From contig JBAKBP010004418.1 in assembly GCA_037953745.1 (NCBI GenBank), positions 62,001 to 126,000 of the forward strand: a stretch of 64,000 nucleotides of DNA, in the 5' to 3' direction. Below are positions 10,204 to 19,718 of this stretch, piece by piece. Numbering within the stretch: the stretch's first letter is position 1; each line of letters opens with the position of its first letter. The notes below the pieces were generated by a model. That model saw only the letters and a list, made by a program, of their open reading frames with translations. It did no database searches and was not told the origin of the DNA. The DNA comes from Lithodes maja (lineage: Eukaryota > Arthropoda > Malacostraca > Decapoda > Lithodidae). Made by a program: the position numbers and the translations under genes.

Positions 10204-11353
10204 TTGGATGATTCCGGTGCTATTCCTCCCTCTCCACCCTCCTCTCTCTTAATTATGCCTAATATCCTAATCTCTTCTAAGGATTTACTTTCTATCCTCT
10301 CTGGGCTTAATACTAATAAGGCGTACGGTCCGGACGGTGTTCCTCCTGTTGTTCTCAAAAACTGTGCTTCCGTGCTGACTCCCTGCCGAGGCAAGCTCTT
10401 TCGTCTCTGTCTATCCTTCTAACGTCTTCCCTTCATGCTGGAAGTTTGCTCACGTTCTACCTGTCCCAAAGAAGGGTGACCGCTCTCAACCCTCCAACTA
10501 TCGTCCAATTGCTCTCATCTCATGTCTTTCTAAAGTTTTTGAAACTATTCTTGCTTCCAAATTTCTTAAGCATTTCTCTTCTCATAATCTGCTCTCAGAT
10601 CGCCAGTATGGCTTCCTTAAGGGTCGCTCTACTGGTGATCTTCTTTCATATCTTACTAACTCTTGGTCATCCTCCTTTCGGGACTTCGGTGAGACTTTTT
10701 CTATTGCACTAGACATATCGAAAGCCTTCGATAGAGTCTGGCACAAATCTTTAATTTCTAAACTACCCTCCTTCGGTTTCTATCCCTCCATCTGTGCCTT
10801 TGTCTCTAATTTCCTTTCCGGCTGTTCCATAGCCTTGGTTGTGGACGGCCATTGTTCACTTCCTCACCCTATAAACTCCGGTGTTCCTCAGGGCTCTGTC
10901 CTATCTCCTATTCTCTTTCTAATTTTTATAAATTATCTCCTCAACTGTACCTCAATTCCTATCCATTCCTACGCAGATGACTCGACCTTACACTACTCCA
11001 TTAATTTTTCAGAACGCCCCAGCCAGCAATCCCTCAATGACAAACGTAATGAAGCCATAGAACTCTTAAATTCTGATCTAAATACTATCTCAAATTGGGG
11101 CAGAGAAAACCTTGTTACCTTTAATGCTTCTAAAACCCAATTTCTCCATCTATCTACCCGTAAGGAACTCCCAGCGGACTATCCCTTATTCTTCAACAAT
11201 ACAAAAATCAACCCTTCATCTTCTCTCTATATTCTTGGTGTCTCTTTTTCTTCTGCTCTCAGTTGGAAGAACCATATTACCAGTCTTGCTAAGGCAGCCT
11301 CCCAGAAGCTGGGTGTGCTCAACCGCCGTAGGGGGTTCTTTTCCCCTGCATAG
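10204..11353 (+). pseudogene. LINE reverse transcriptase domain (copy 2, broken)
   Basis: The RT start (NTNKAYGPDGVPP near 10310) is in one frame, the LPFSFAHVLPVPKKG-type part is in another, and the YADD part (10835-11353, with SYADDSTLH) is in a third. A stop follows SPA at 11353 and the tail to about 11760 is again out of frame. It is the same family as copy 1. Confidence 0.75.
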
Positions 11354-11912
11354 TTTCTTGCTCTGTACAGGAGCATAGTGCGTCCTTGTATTGAGTATTG
11401 ATCACATGTGTGGGGAGGTTCCTCTCACACCGCTCTCCTAGACAAAGTTGAAAGGAAGGCCTTTCGTATCATTAACTCCCGTCCACTCACCAACTCTCTG
11501 CAATCTCTCTCTCTCCGCCGCAATGTTACATCTCTCTCGCTATTCTATCGCTACTAAAATAATCACAGTGTTCCTCAGAGCTTTCCCAGTGTATACCACC
11601 TCCTTTACGTAGGGCACGTGGTACCCGTCTTGCAACTCAATCCCACCCCTACTCTGTGCAACTCTCCAACCCGAGAGTGAAATGTTACTCTCAGTCTTTC
11701 TTCTACTCAACAGCTGAGCTCTGGAACTCTCTCCCAGAATCAGTCTTTCCCTTTTTCCTATGACTTAAATTGCTTCAAACTCCGTGTGTCCAGGCATTTT
11801 GGCTCGAACGTCCCTTGATTTTGGCCCTGTCACTCTTTCAACTATGGGGGAGGCACTTGCTATAGGCAGTTCTGCCTTTTGCCTCCCTCAATCACATAGA
11901 AAAAAAAAAAAA

Positions 11913-11959
11913 TTGGCGATTATTTGTAATGTTTATCTCAACCCATGCACCACCACCTT
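11913..11959. repeat. Right arm of the foldback element, outer part
   Basis: Contains GTTTATCTCAACCCATGCAC, followed by CACCACC. This is the inverted match of 7093-7139. Together with 8720-8762 it completes the right arm. Confidence 0.55.
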
Positions 11960-12725
11960 GTAATATATTGTTTCCCCGGCTTGCACGAACTATCTTTTAC
12001 ACTTTCTGCCCCCGCCATTCTACCACTTCACTATTTACTACTAGCCTTTGCTTTCTTGTTCATGAGGCTGCCTGAGTGTGTGACTTCTACATGCATTTTG
12101 ATCTTGATTTATTGTTCATGTTGTATGCTTTACTTCATCAGTTTATATCTTTTCCTTCTAATCAGTAACTTCCTTCGATTACATTTATATTTAACAGATG
12201 GATAAAAGCCACAATTTGCTTTACCTTGTGTTCCTTACAATTCAATGAGTGGTAGGTTAGTTGGTTAGTTGGATAATCACGTTTAGACACCAGATCTTAA
12301 TTTAATTAGGTTATAGGAATGGGGTATGATAGACCGAAGACGAAGAATATACAAATATATCCATCATCATCATTTCACAAAAACTAAAAATATATTACCT
12401 CTAATACTATACAAGTATACAGTATATACAACAATCAAAGAAGCCAATCAAAGATGTTCGCTCCGATTAGTATCTTTCCTTCCCTTGGTCTCTCAAATAT
12501 TCATAATAATCTTGGTCCGTCTTCAGCGGAAGACTCCCCATTCTCTCCACCTTATTTACTTTCCTTTCCTCAGCATGCCTCTTCTTCTTTTCTTATTTTA
12601 CAAAAAGTTTACTTCTTTTCATAACAGGCTATTGCTGGATAAGAGCAAAGTTATGGTCATTGAGAAGATTGGGATAACCAACTGTGATATACGGCTTAAA
12701 GGAGAATGGAGAATATAAGATAATT
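11960..12725. other. Stretch without recognised genes
   Basis: AT-rich sequence with short open frames that lack any family resemblance. No RNA gene or repeat boundary was supported. Confidence 0.35.
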
Positions 12726-12920
12726 TAACCCTTAGCATTTAGCCCTTAGTAACATTCTTTCCTGCACATTTGCAAGCATAAAAAACAAAAAAGAGTCAAA
12801 ACGTAATACAATTATATATCCGTGTATGTACAATAATGTAGCTTTCCAATGACACCTGCAACAACTTTGCACAACGTCTGGTTGTCTTGCAACTTTCTTG
12901 TAAAGATCGGCCCAAATATC
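12726..12920. mobile_element. Possible TTAA-type short element fragment
   Basis: TTAACCCTTAGCATTTAGCCC resembles the ends of the TTAA element at 53339, and both share AGCTTTCCAATGACACC followed by a CTTGCAAC stretch. It is interpreted as an older relative. The second end could not be placed. Confidence 0.35.
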
Positions 12921-13283
12921 TAATAATGAGAGTTTTTTTTTAATGTTTTTTGCCCAGCTATGGTGGGCCACGGACGAAGGGGTCCCATGCTGCCTGCATT
13001 CGTTTACCTCACTCCTATGACATAATATATTAACTGGATTTCGGTGTCCGTTTGGTGACGGGCACGCAGCAACAATGTTAAGTATCAGGCAGTGTTAAGT
13101 AAGGATTGATGTCTGAAGATTGAGATACAGGGCAGAGTGCAGCAGGGTAAGAGGTTTGTAAGCGTACTGAGGAGAGTTGTTATGCCGGGTTGTAATGCAA
13201 TTTAACGTCGTTGTTGTCTTCACTCAAATCCAACTATGGACTTTTAGACTCAATATATGCTCAACAGGAACACATCGAACACG
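12921..13283. other. Left flank of LTR element 1, no gene seen
   Basis: No coding signal was recognised. The last four bases, CACG (13280-13283), are the target duplication of element 1. Joining this flank to 21565 onward gives the empty site. Confidence 0.5.
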
Positions 13284-13675
13284 TGTGACGCATGTCGAGT
13301 ATGAGCATGCTGTACAGAACGCCCAGTCAGGCCCCACCCTCGCTAGGATGGTCAGGGCAGGAACTTTGGCTGTAGTCTGTGTAGAGTTTCCTAACTCAGT
13401 TTATGTGAACCGTTGTACTATAAGTATTATCATTATGTATTTTGTTTTCTTCTAAGTCAACGAGTTCTATTTTAAATCATTATATATAAGTATTGTGTGT
13501 GGGAGATTTATATATATATAATGATGTGATGAGAGAGAGCGAGTTATGTAACGGAGGACAGTGTGCGCGCCACGAGGTGTGTAGGCCTCACTCCCTCCTC
13601 CCTCCTTCCCCCCTCCCTCCCCCCTCATCAAGAGCGTGGGAATCCTTTGTCGATCCCAGATTGAGAGAGCGAATG

Positions 13676-13683
13676 TGACGTCA
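13676..13683 (+). promoter_or_regulatory. CRE-like site in the 5' LTR of element 1
   Basis: A perfect TGACGTCA palindrome about 35 bp upstream of the TATA box. It is also present at 20111-20118 in the 3' LTR. Element 2 has TGACGTAA at the same place, so the site is weakened there. CREB/ATF binding is an inference from the motif only. Confidence 0.45.
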
Positions 13684-13714
13684 TGATTGCCGTTATGCTC
13701 GCTACGGGGCCGAG

Positions 13715-13722
13715 TATAAAAA
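13715..13722 (+). promoter_or_regulatory. TATA box of the 5' LTR of element 1
   Basis: TATAAAAA in the context GGGGCCGAGTATAAAAAGGG. The equivalents are 20150-20157, 24335-24342 and 30721-30728 in the other LTRs of this group. The position before a long leader fits a pol II LTR promoter. Confidence 0.7.
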
Positions 13723-14186
13723 GGGAGGTCTCGCCATTTTTAGATCAGAACTCATCAGGCAAAGCGACTTCTCATATCCCTTGCAACTATCCATATTCTT
13801 CCGACTGATGTGAACTTTCTCTACTCTCTGAACAGCCTACCTTCTTCTCTTCTCGTCCCTTTTTAACCAATGACCCCCTTTGGTGCAGATTTAGTCAGCC
13901 AAAGTATTATCGCTTGAGTTCTCACGAGATAAGTGCCTGTTAGATAGCCTATTTTTGGAAGGGTTAACTAGAATAGGATTGATTGATGTTTGTTGCACTC
14001 GTATATGCATTTCCCTGTGTACTATTATTCATGTTCCTGTTTTCTGCTGGTTTAGGTAATGCTAGACTGGGATAGGGTTCCTCGAGTTGTGATTTCCTAT
14101 GAGTGCTAGGTTGGTTGAACCAGCACAATTGCAACGGAGACGTGGGAAGCCTAGGGGGTCTTTTTGATTGTGTACCGTGGGAGTTT

Positions 14187-14383
14187 AGCACTGTGTTGCG
14201 AGTGAGGGCTTTTGCCTGTGCCACCCAACACTGTGCTATCTCATTTGCTTGACTTTGAGAGGATCGCCAGGAGAGAACCAGATACTAGTGATCTGGATCT
14301 CTCAAGAGAGCATCCCGTCAATTACCGTAATTTGGCCGCACAGTCTTAAGGACCTCGCTAGGCTACGAGCCGCTTGCTCAGCC
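14187..14383 (+). promoter_or_regulatory. Three conserved RNA hairpins in R-U5 of element 1
   Basis: Hairpin 1 pairs AGCACTGTGTTG (14187-14198) with 14226-14237 around a GGGCTTTTGCC core. Hairpin 2 pairs GAGAG and CCAGAT (14271-14283) with ATCTGG and CTCTC (14291-14303). Hairpin 3 pairs GGCT and GAGC (14361-14370) with GCTC and AGCC (14376-14383). The element 3 LTR has the same three in the same order with different stem bases (35241-35443). The role is unknown; packaging, dimerisation or translation control are possibilities. Confidence 0.6.
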
Positions 14384-15127
14384 ATTGTCTCTTAACCTTA
14401 GATATCCCAGCTAGACTTTGCTCGACCAGCAGATACAGCATAGTATTGAAGCTTCTCCTTATGTATATTATTGTTTAAGCACTATTGATTTCATGTGTGG
14501 CACGCTTAGCTACTTCAGAGATTAGTGGCCCACGAGCACAATCTTAGTAGGCTATTGCCAGTGCATTGTCGGAGTACTTCTTTTATATGTTTGCCATATC
14601 CTATTGCTTATTCTTATAATTCTTCTTATGTCAATTTAAAGCCTTTAATTACCAGTGAGTTATTCATTAAATTGCTGTTCAAAATCCGATACTTACTTCT
14701 TATGAGTATTCGAGAAGCATCTAACTTATCAGAAGATTCCTTGCTTGATGCTCGAGGACTATTGTTTAACGTAACGTAATAGTGCCGATCCGAAGTAGAG
14801 GGTGGAGGACTTCTTAAGTTCTTAGTTCAAGGGTGGATTACTTCGGCTTCGGCCAACACTATTCTTTAGTGTTGTAGTACTTTCTTCTTTGTTTGATTGT
14901 TGACCAGACTAGATAACTCCCGTCTTGTTATTAGTCTGTTGTGTGAAACGCTAGTACCGAGTTCTTGTATACCCCGTTATAGCAGATAGAACTCTGGAGG
15001 GTAGTGGCGTTTTTTGTTCGGCTGGCAGTACTCTGGGGTTGGGATCGTGTGTTTCCGTTGTGGCAGCGAGCCATACTCGAGTCCTGTGTAAGAGCCCTAG
15101 TGTACCCGAGTGCCCGGTCGTAACAAA

Positions 15128-15139
15128 TGGCGACCTTGC
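15128..15139 (+). other. Primer binding site of element 1
   Basis: TGGCGACCTTGC two bases after the LTR. The 5' TGG complements a tRNA CCA end. TGGCGACC is the start of known tRNA-Arg-type primer sites in some arthropod gypsy elements. That assignment is from memory and should be checked against real tRNAs. Confidence 0.75.
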
Positions 15140-15324
15140 TTAGGATTTTGTGAACAGTATAATTTTTTGCAGAGTTGTACAACATTTGTTTGTTGGTACT
15201 TTAGCGTACATATTGAAGAATATTTTTTTTTGTAAGGCAATTAGGAGAGCATTTAAGAGACTCCAGTTAATTTAGTAATTAGTGCTTGCATAAGGGAGTT
15301 TAACACTTTTGTCTCGAGAATTTT

Positions 15325-18300
15325 TTGGTGAACTTCAGTATGTCGGGCCCTAGTACTGACGAGGAGCGAGAGATGCTAAGTGAGGAGGTGCCGTTAGTAA
15401 CTAGTGAGGAGGATGCTAGACTTTTTGTGAGTAAGCGGTACCACGTGACGGAGGAGAGGCTGACTGGGGTGAATGTTTATGGCTTGCACCTGATAGCCAA
15501 GGTTTTGGGTCTATCCAATGTAGGAGGGATGTCCAAGGGGGAGCTGATTTCCTGGGTGTTGCGTGGGCGACATGGGGTTTCGGAGGAAAGGGCGTTTGGG
15601 GGGGTTCCTCCCCAGATCCCCTCTCACTCGACTCCCACAGTGCCGTCCACTCAGTTGCCGGAGGTTAGCACTCTCCCACAGAGGGATGAGCATTGGAAGA
15701 TTGGAGTGCCCTCGGGCGGTGCGTATGGTGGTTCCCCAGTTCTTGCCCCCCCTCCTTCAGTAGTGGCAGCTCCCTCTTCCGGCCTGTCTCCTGAGATGAT
15801 ATTTAAACTCGAGCTTGCTAAAATGGAGAATGAGGCTAGGAAGCAGGAGATGGAGAATGAGGCTAGGAAGCAGGAGATGGAGAATGAGTCTAGGAGGCAT
15901 GAGAAGGAGATGGAGGCTGAGTCTAGGAGGTATGCAATCGAGGCTGAGTCTAGGAGGTATGCGATTGAGGCTGAGTCTAGGAAGCAGGAGAATGAGACTA
16001 GGAGGCACGAGGATGAGACTAGGAGGCACGAGGCTGAGCTTAGATACGACTCCGAGAAATATTGTGCTCAGATAGACTTAGATAAGACTCGTGCAGAGTC
16101 GACAGGGATTCGGATGGGCCGGGAGGGCCAAGTAAGAGAACAGTCCTTGTCTCACTTAGTCAAATTGGTGCCGGCATTTAGTGAAACTGAAGTCACAGAA
16201 TTTTTTAATCGTTTTGAGAAGAAGTGTAGGGAGCATAATTGGCCTGAAGAGAAGTGGGCAGCTCTGGTCTCCTCAAGACTTACGGGTAAGGGTCTGAAGG
16301 CTTATGATGCACTGCCTTTAGAGTCTTGCATTGACTACCCAGTATTGAAGAGAGCTGTCCTACGGGCATACGAGTTGCAACCAGAAACATATCGATTGAA
16401 GTTTCGGGGTGTTACGAAGACTAGGGAGGCGACCTTTCTTGAACATGCCCGGGACTTAAAAGATGCACTTGCTAACTGGACACGTTCTGAGAAAGCTGAG
16501 ACGACCGAACAGTTGACTGAGCTGTTTCTGCTCGAGCAGTTTTATAAGTGTACTGGTGCAGATATGACTTTAACTATTAAAGAAAAGAACCCTAAAACTC
16601 TACAGGAGGCAGCTGAGATGGCTGACCTCCGGCTATCATTAATTCGTGGGTGCGGGTCTGCCCAGCGTAGTGAGGCAGGTAACAAGGGGCGTGACACCCC
16701 ACCCCCCCGAGTTAGTGATATACATTATGCAAACAAGTACAAGAGCTATGATACCAAGACTGACCACAAGACTAACACCGTCCCATTTAAGAAGGGGCCG
16801 GGCCCTTCCCAGTACCAAGGGAAGCCCAGAGGGGAGTTGGAGTGTTATCTTTGTCATGAAAAGGGGCACTTTGCAAGAGTCTGTCCTAGCAAACCACCTA
16901 CAGCAGCTGTGTCTTTGGCCTGCAACATTGGTGTGTCTCCGAAGTCTTCTGAGTTTGCCCGGGGCAGTTCGTCAGAGGCTGAGGCACAGCCAATGCAGAA
17001 ACACCTGAGAGGCTCGAACCCTGCTCAGGATGTTTTTTGCGACCATAGAGGACGGGGTTGCGTGATGTGGGCGGGGCGCAAGCATGGAGTAGAGGTCTTG
17101 CGTGATACAGGTGCTTCCCAGACTCTGATGAACAATTTGACTGGCTACCCTATAAATGCGGCTCGGGTGGTAGTGGTGCAGGGTATTAATGCAACTCGGT
17201 CATACCCGCTGGTGCGGTTGGAGTTGGAGGTGGATGGTGTGACACGTGAATTGGATGTTGGGATTGTGGAGAAACTGCCAGTGGAGGGCGTCGACCTTCT
17301 TCTCGGTAACGACTTTGCAATGCCCGCTTCTGAGGTTCTACCCTTAGTCGTTGCCGAGAGGACGGCCGACGTGAGTGGGGGAGAGCAAGAGTGTGTCGAG
17401 CGGTGCCAGGCACAACCCATGGCGTGTGCTGTCACCCGGGCTCGGACAGCTAAAGTGTCACAGCCTAGTCCTCCGTCTTCCGACCAGCAGAGGAACGATC
17501 AACAGGAGGAGGCTAAAGCTGGAGTTGGTTTTAAGAGTTTTGACTCGGCGGCTCTCCTGGTTGATTCAGTATTAGCACCTATGTTAGAGTCTGGAGAGGC
17601 CCCAGGACCTGTCACAGCTAGTGAGGAGGTAGGGCCGGAAGAGACTCCGAGGCAGCAACGTTGCACACGGAGAGAAAAAAGGATTGCTCAGTTTGATATT
17701 GGGGAAGGATTTGGGTTGCTTCGGAAGCATCTAGACAGGTTGGTTCCCTCAGATATTTGTAAACTGCAGTTGGAGGATCCGGAAGTTCAGAAGTGTGGTA
17801 ATGGTGCTGTCGAGATTAAACACGAGGACGGGGAAGCATGTCATGTGAACCTGTTGGAGGAGTTTGTGAGGCAACCACCTGAGCAGCCTACTGTCCCTGC
17901 GTTGGTCTGCCGCGGCCAAGGTGGAGAAGGAGAGGGGGGCAGTAGGGCACAGGTGGAGGAGAGTAGGGATTGTCATGTCTCGGCGAAGCAGTGGGCGGGG
18001 GACACGAGTCTGGTGGCTGTGGAAGTGCTAGAGCACCTGCCTGAGCAGCAGTGTGCAGCACTCCAGCACCAGCTCGGTTCATACCCCACTGGTCGTGCCG
18101 AGCCCCTGAGTCTCACAACTCGGACGGTGCGAGATGTTCCGCAGGCAGGTCATGTGACTGTTAAAAGACCGTTAGCCTCGTTGTTTCGGTGGTTTAAGGT
18201 GGGCGACGAGGCCTTGGCATGGTTGCCAGGTCAGGGTCGACCCATGGCTGCCAAGGGTGGTGGTCAAAAGGAGGACATTGAGCAGATTGGTAAGGTCGGC

Positions 18301-19236
18301 TGTGGTATCGCAGTGCCCGGTCGTCGCATAGCCTCCCAATGCTGCTCTAGTCTAATGCAACAGCCCTACCATAGACCGACTGTATCTGGCCATGTCGCTG
18401 AAAGCGGTGATGCTGCGCAGGCAGATGTCGTCACAAGGAATGCGGGGGTGCGCATGTACGGTATCGGTGGGGAAGCCTTAGCAATAATGAACTGTGGGAG
18501 TGACTGCACGGGTGGTACTGATTGTCCCTCTCATGACCTGGCTGTTCTAGGGACGAAGGTGGAGAAGGAGGGAGACTACAGGTTAGAAGCTGCGGTCTCG
18601 GCTGGGTTGTGGGAGGGCACTAGGCATGTTGTTCGTGGAGACAGTGCAAGGCAGTTATTTACTAGGCTATGGCAGTACTTTCGCATGTTTGTTGCTTCTC
18701 CAGGCCTGAGGTACGGGGTAGAATCCGACATGCAGGCTGGAGATAGTGCAAGGCTCAGTTTAATTCCCTGCCGTATAAATCCTGCTCGACAGCCTATGGT
18801 GCAAGCAGAGCTGGATTACGTGTGGACGAAGGATCTGAGGGATAAGGAATGTCGTGAGTGGTCGTTGCTTGTAACTTTGTCCGAGCGTGCTAAAGAGGTA
18901 TGTGGTTTTGTTGTGGACGGGAGTACCTACCAGTGCAATGTTGTGCCTGACGGACTTAAGAATGCACCAGCAACGTGTCAGAGCCTGATGAATGAAAGTG
19001 AAAAGGACAATGATGCGCTGGGGCATTTCGAGATCTATGTTCCAGCCTATGGTCCGGTCGGTGTAGTTTACCCAGATCATTACCCTCTCAAGATCTTGGA
19101 CCCGTTTCACAATCGGAATATGAGGCTGACCAGGTGGTCACTAAGGTTATTGGTATATAACCTGGACATAAGCCATATTGCCGGTTGTGACAACGAGGTT
19201 GCATGTGGTCGTTCAGGGGTATATGATCCTGGGTAA
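15325..19236 (+). CDS. Element 1 single ORF: Gag (SCAN-like) - zinc knuckle - protease - scrambled pol remnants
   Basis: 1303 codons, intact. In order: a conserved N-terminal region; a highly charged Glu/Arg repeat likely to form a coiled coil (about residues 165-260); a Gag domain with SCAN-like spacing, including LTELFLLEQF (about 275-435); the zinc knuckle CYLCHEKGHFARVC (about 508-521); and a protease with DTGASQT and LLLGNDFA (from about 594). After that come pieces of pol in a mixed order: integrase tail (CHVNLLEEFV, 17839), integrase zinc-domain scrap (18145), integrase C-terminal scrap (KVGDEALAW, 18196), about 170 unrecognised residues, two RT scraps (18778-18996) and RNase H scraps (19024-19203). 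No YxDD box and no integrase catalytic core are present. The start may be the second ATG (15340), which aligns better with element 3. Gag and protease could assemble particles; the rest has no assignable activity. Confidence 0.85.
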   Translation: MVNFSMSGPSTDEEREMLSEEVPLVTSEEDARLFVSKRYHVTEERLTGVNVYGLHLIAKVLGLSNVGGMSKGELISWVLRGRHGVSEERAFGGVPPQIPSHSTPTVPSTQLPEVSTLPQRDEHWKIGVPSGGAYGGSPVLAPPPSVVAAPSSGLSPEMIFKLELAKMENEARKQEMENEARKQEMENESRRHEKEMEAESRRYAIEAESRRYAIEAESRKQENETRRHEDETRRHEAELRYDSEKYCAQIDLDKTRAESTGIRMGREGQVREQSLSHLVKLVPAFSETEVTEFFNRFEKKCREHNWPEEKWAALVSSRLTGKGLKAYDALPLESCIDYPVLKRAVLRAYELQPETYRLKFRGVTKTREATFLEHARDLKDALANWTRSEKAETTEQLTELFLLEQFYKCTGADMTLTIKEKNPKTLQEAAEMADLRLSLIRGCGSAQRSEAGNKGRDTPPPRVSDIHYANKYKSYDTKTDHKTNTVPFKKGPGPSQYQGKPRGELECYLCHEKGHFARVCPSKPPTAAVSLACNIGVSPKSSEFARGSSSEAEAQPMQKHLRGSNPAQDVFCDHRGRGCVMWAGRKHGVEVLRDTGASQTLMNNLTGYPINAARVVVVQGINATRSYPLVRLELEVDGVTRELDVGIVEKLPVEGVDLLLGNDFAMPASEVLPLVVAERTADVSGGEQECVERCQAQPMACAVTRARTAKVSQPSPPSSDQQRNDQQEEAKAGVGFKSFDSAALLVDSVLAPMLESGEAPGPVTASEEVGPEETPRQQRCTRREKRIAQFDIGEGFGLLRKHLDRLVPSDICKLQLEDPEVQKCGNGAVEIKHEDGEACHVNLLEEFVRQPPEQPTVPALVCRGQGGEGEGGSRAQVEESRDCHVSAKQWAGDTSLVAVEVLEHLPEQQCAALQHQLGSYPTGRAEPLSLTTRTVRDVPQAGHVTVKRPLASLFRWFKVGDEALAWLPGQGRPMAAKGGGQKEDIEQIGKVGCGIAVPGRRIASQCCSSLMQQPYHRPTVSGHVAESGDAAQADVVTRNAGVRMYGIGGEALAIMNCGSDCTGGTDCPSHDLAVLGTKVEKEGDYRLEAAVSAGLWEGTRHVVRGDSARQLFTRLWQYFRMFVASPGLRYGVESDMQAGDSARLSLIPCRINPARQPMVQAELDYVWTKDLRDKECREWSLLVTLSERAKEVCGFVVDGSTYQCNVVPDGLKNAPATCQSLMNESEKDNDALGHFEIYVPAYGPVGVVYPDHYPLKILDPFHNRNMRLTRWSLRLLVYNLDISHIAGCDNEVACGRSGVYDPG

Positions 19237-19710
19237 ATTGACACACGGGTAGCCTCCTGCTTTGGTTTGAGTAGTATTTTGCGCTTGGTGCTTGTTGGCT
19301 CGCGGTTGTAGCCCAGCGTATTGGGTCGTAAAGCAGGATTGTTGAGCGTTTGGTATAGAAGAAAATAGGCTGCCCTTATAGTGCAGCCGGAAAAAAACAT
19401 ATTAAAATATAAAAATCATATAAAAACTCTTTCTTTTTGATATAGATAATTGTATAAGTTTGTCATAGCCTGTAGTGTTTGAGTAGTCCACGAACTATCA
19501 AACGGCTGAGCTGCTGTAAGCTCGCTCTGGGAGCATGATATTATGTCTTTTACTATTGTTGGGAGGAGTTATGAAATGTGAATTTTTTTTTAAGATGTGT
19601 TTTAGTGATAAACTCAGCGTTGTTTTAGTGCCATGCGGTCGCTGGGTGTGAGGGGTTTGATGGGGTTCTGTATATCAGATTTTAGCTCAGGGTTGAGCAA
19701 GTAAAATCTT
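19237..19710 (+). other. 3' noncoding region of element 1 with a conserved hairpin
   Basis: Between the stop codon and the polypurine tract. A hairpin GGCTGC (19368-19373) / GCAGCC (19383-19388) has a counterpart with changed stem bases in element 3 (53951-53974). An A-rich string ATATAAAAAtCatATAAAAAC follows it in all three elements. The function is unknown. Confidence 0.6.
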
Positions 19711-19718
19711 GGGGGAGG
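19711..19718 (+). other. Polypurine tract of element 1
   Basis: GGGGGAGG directly before the 3' LTR TGTG. It serves as the plus-strand primer in LTR-element replication. The same tract is at 30281-30288 in element 2. Confidence 0.85.

Larger units (their letters stand above)
8763..11912 (+). mobile_element. LINE copy 2, endonuclease plus RT, poly(A) tail
   Basis: The 5' limit is set by the broken foldback arm and the 3' limit by a 13-base A run at 11900-11912. It contains a 5' leader with a long G run (8883-8922), an APE-type endonuclease, a linker and RT. No separate ORF1 was recognised. From 10495 on it matches copy 1 closely. Several frameshifts and stops (near 9267, 9927, 10422, 11353) make it non-functional. 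Copy 2 interrupted an already formed arm, so it arrived after the foldback element. Confidence 0.85.
13284..15125 (+). repeat. 5' LTR of element 1
   Basis: It starts TGTGACGCATGTCGAG and ends GGTCGTAACA. The TATA box at 13715 puts the probable start site near 13745, so U3 is about 460 bp and the R-U5 part is unusually long (about 1380 bp). It holds three hairpins shared with the LTR of element 3. The short open frames inside it are not conserved between the two LTR groups. Confidence 0.93.

Noticed and set aside
13964..15185. Open frames of 84-86 codons within the LTRs, repeated in all copies
   Set aside because: They are repeated only because the LTRs are nearly identical. They are not kept open in the LTR of element 3.
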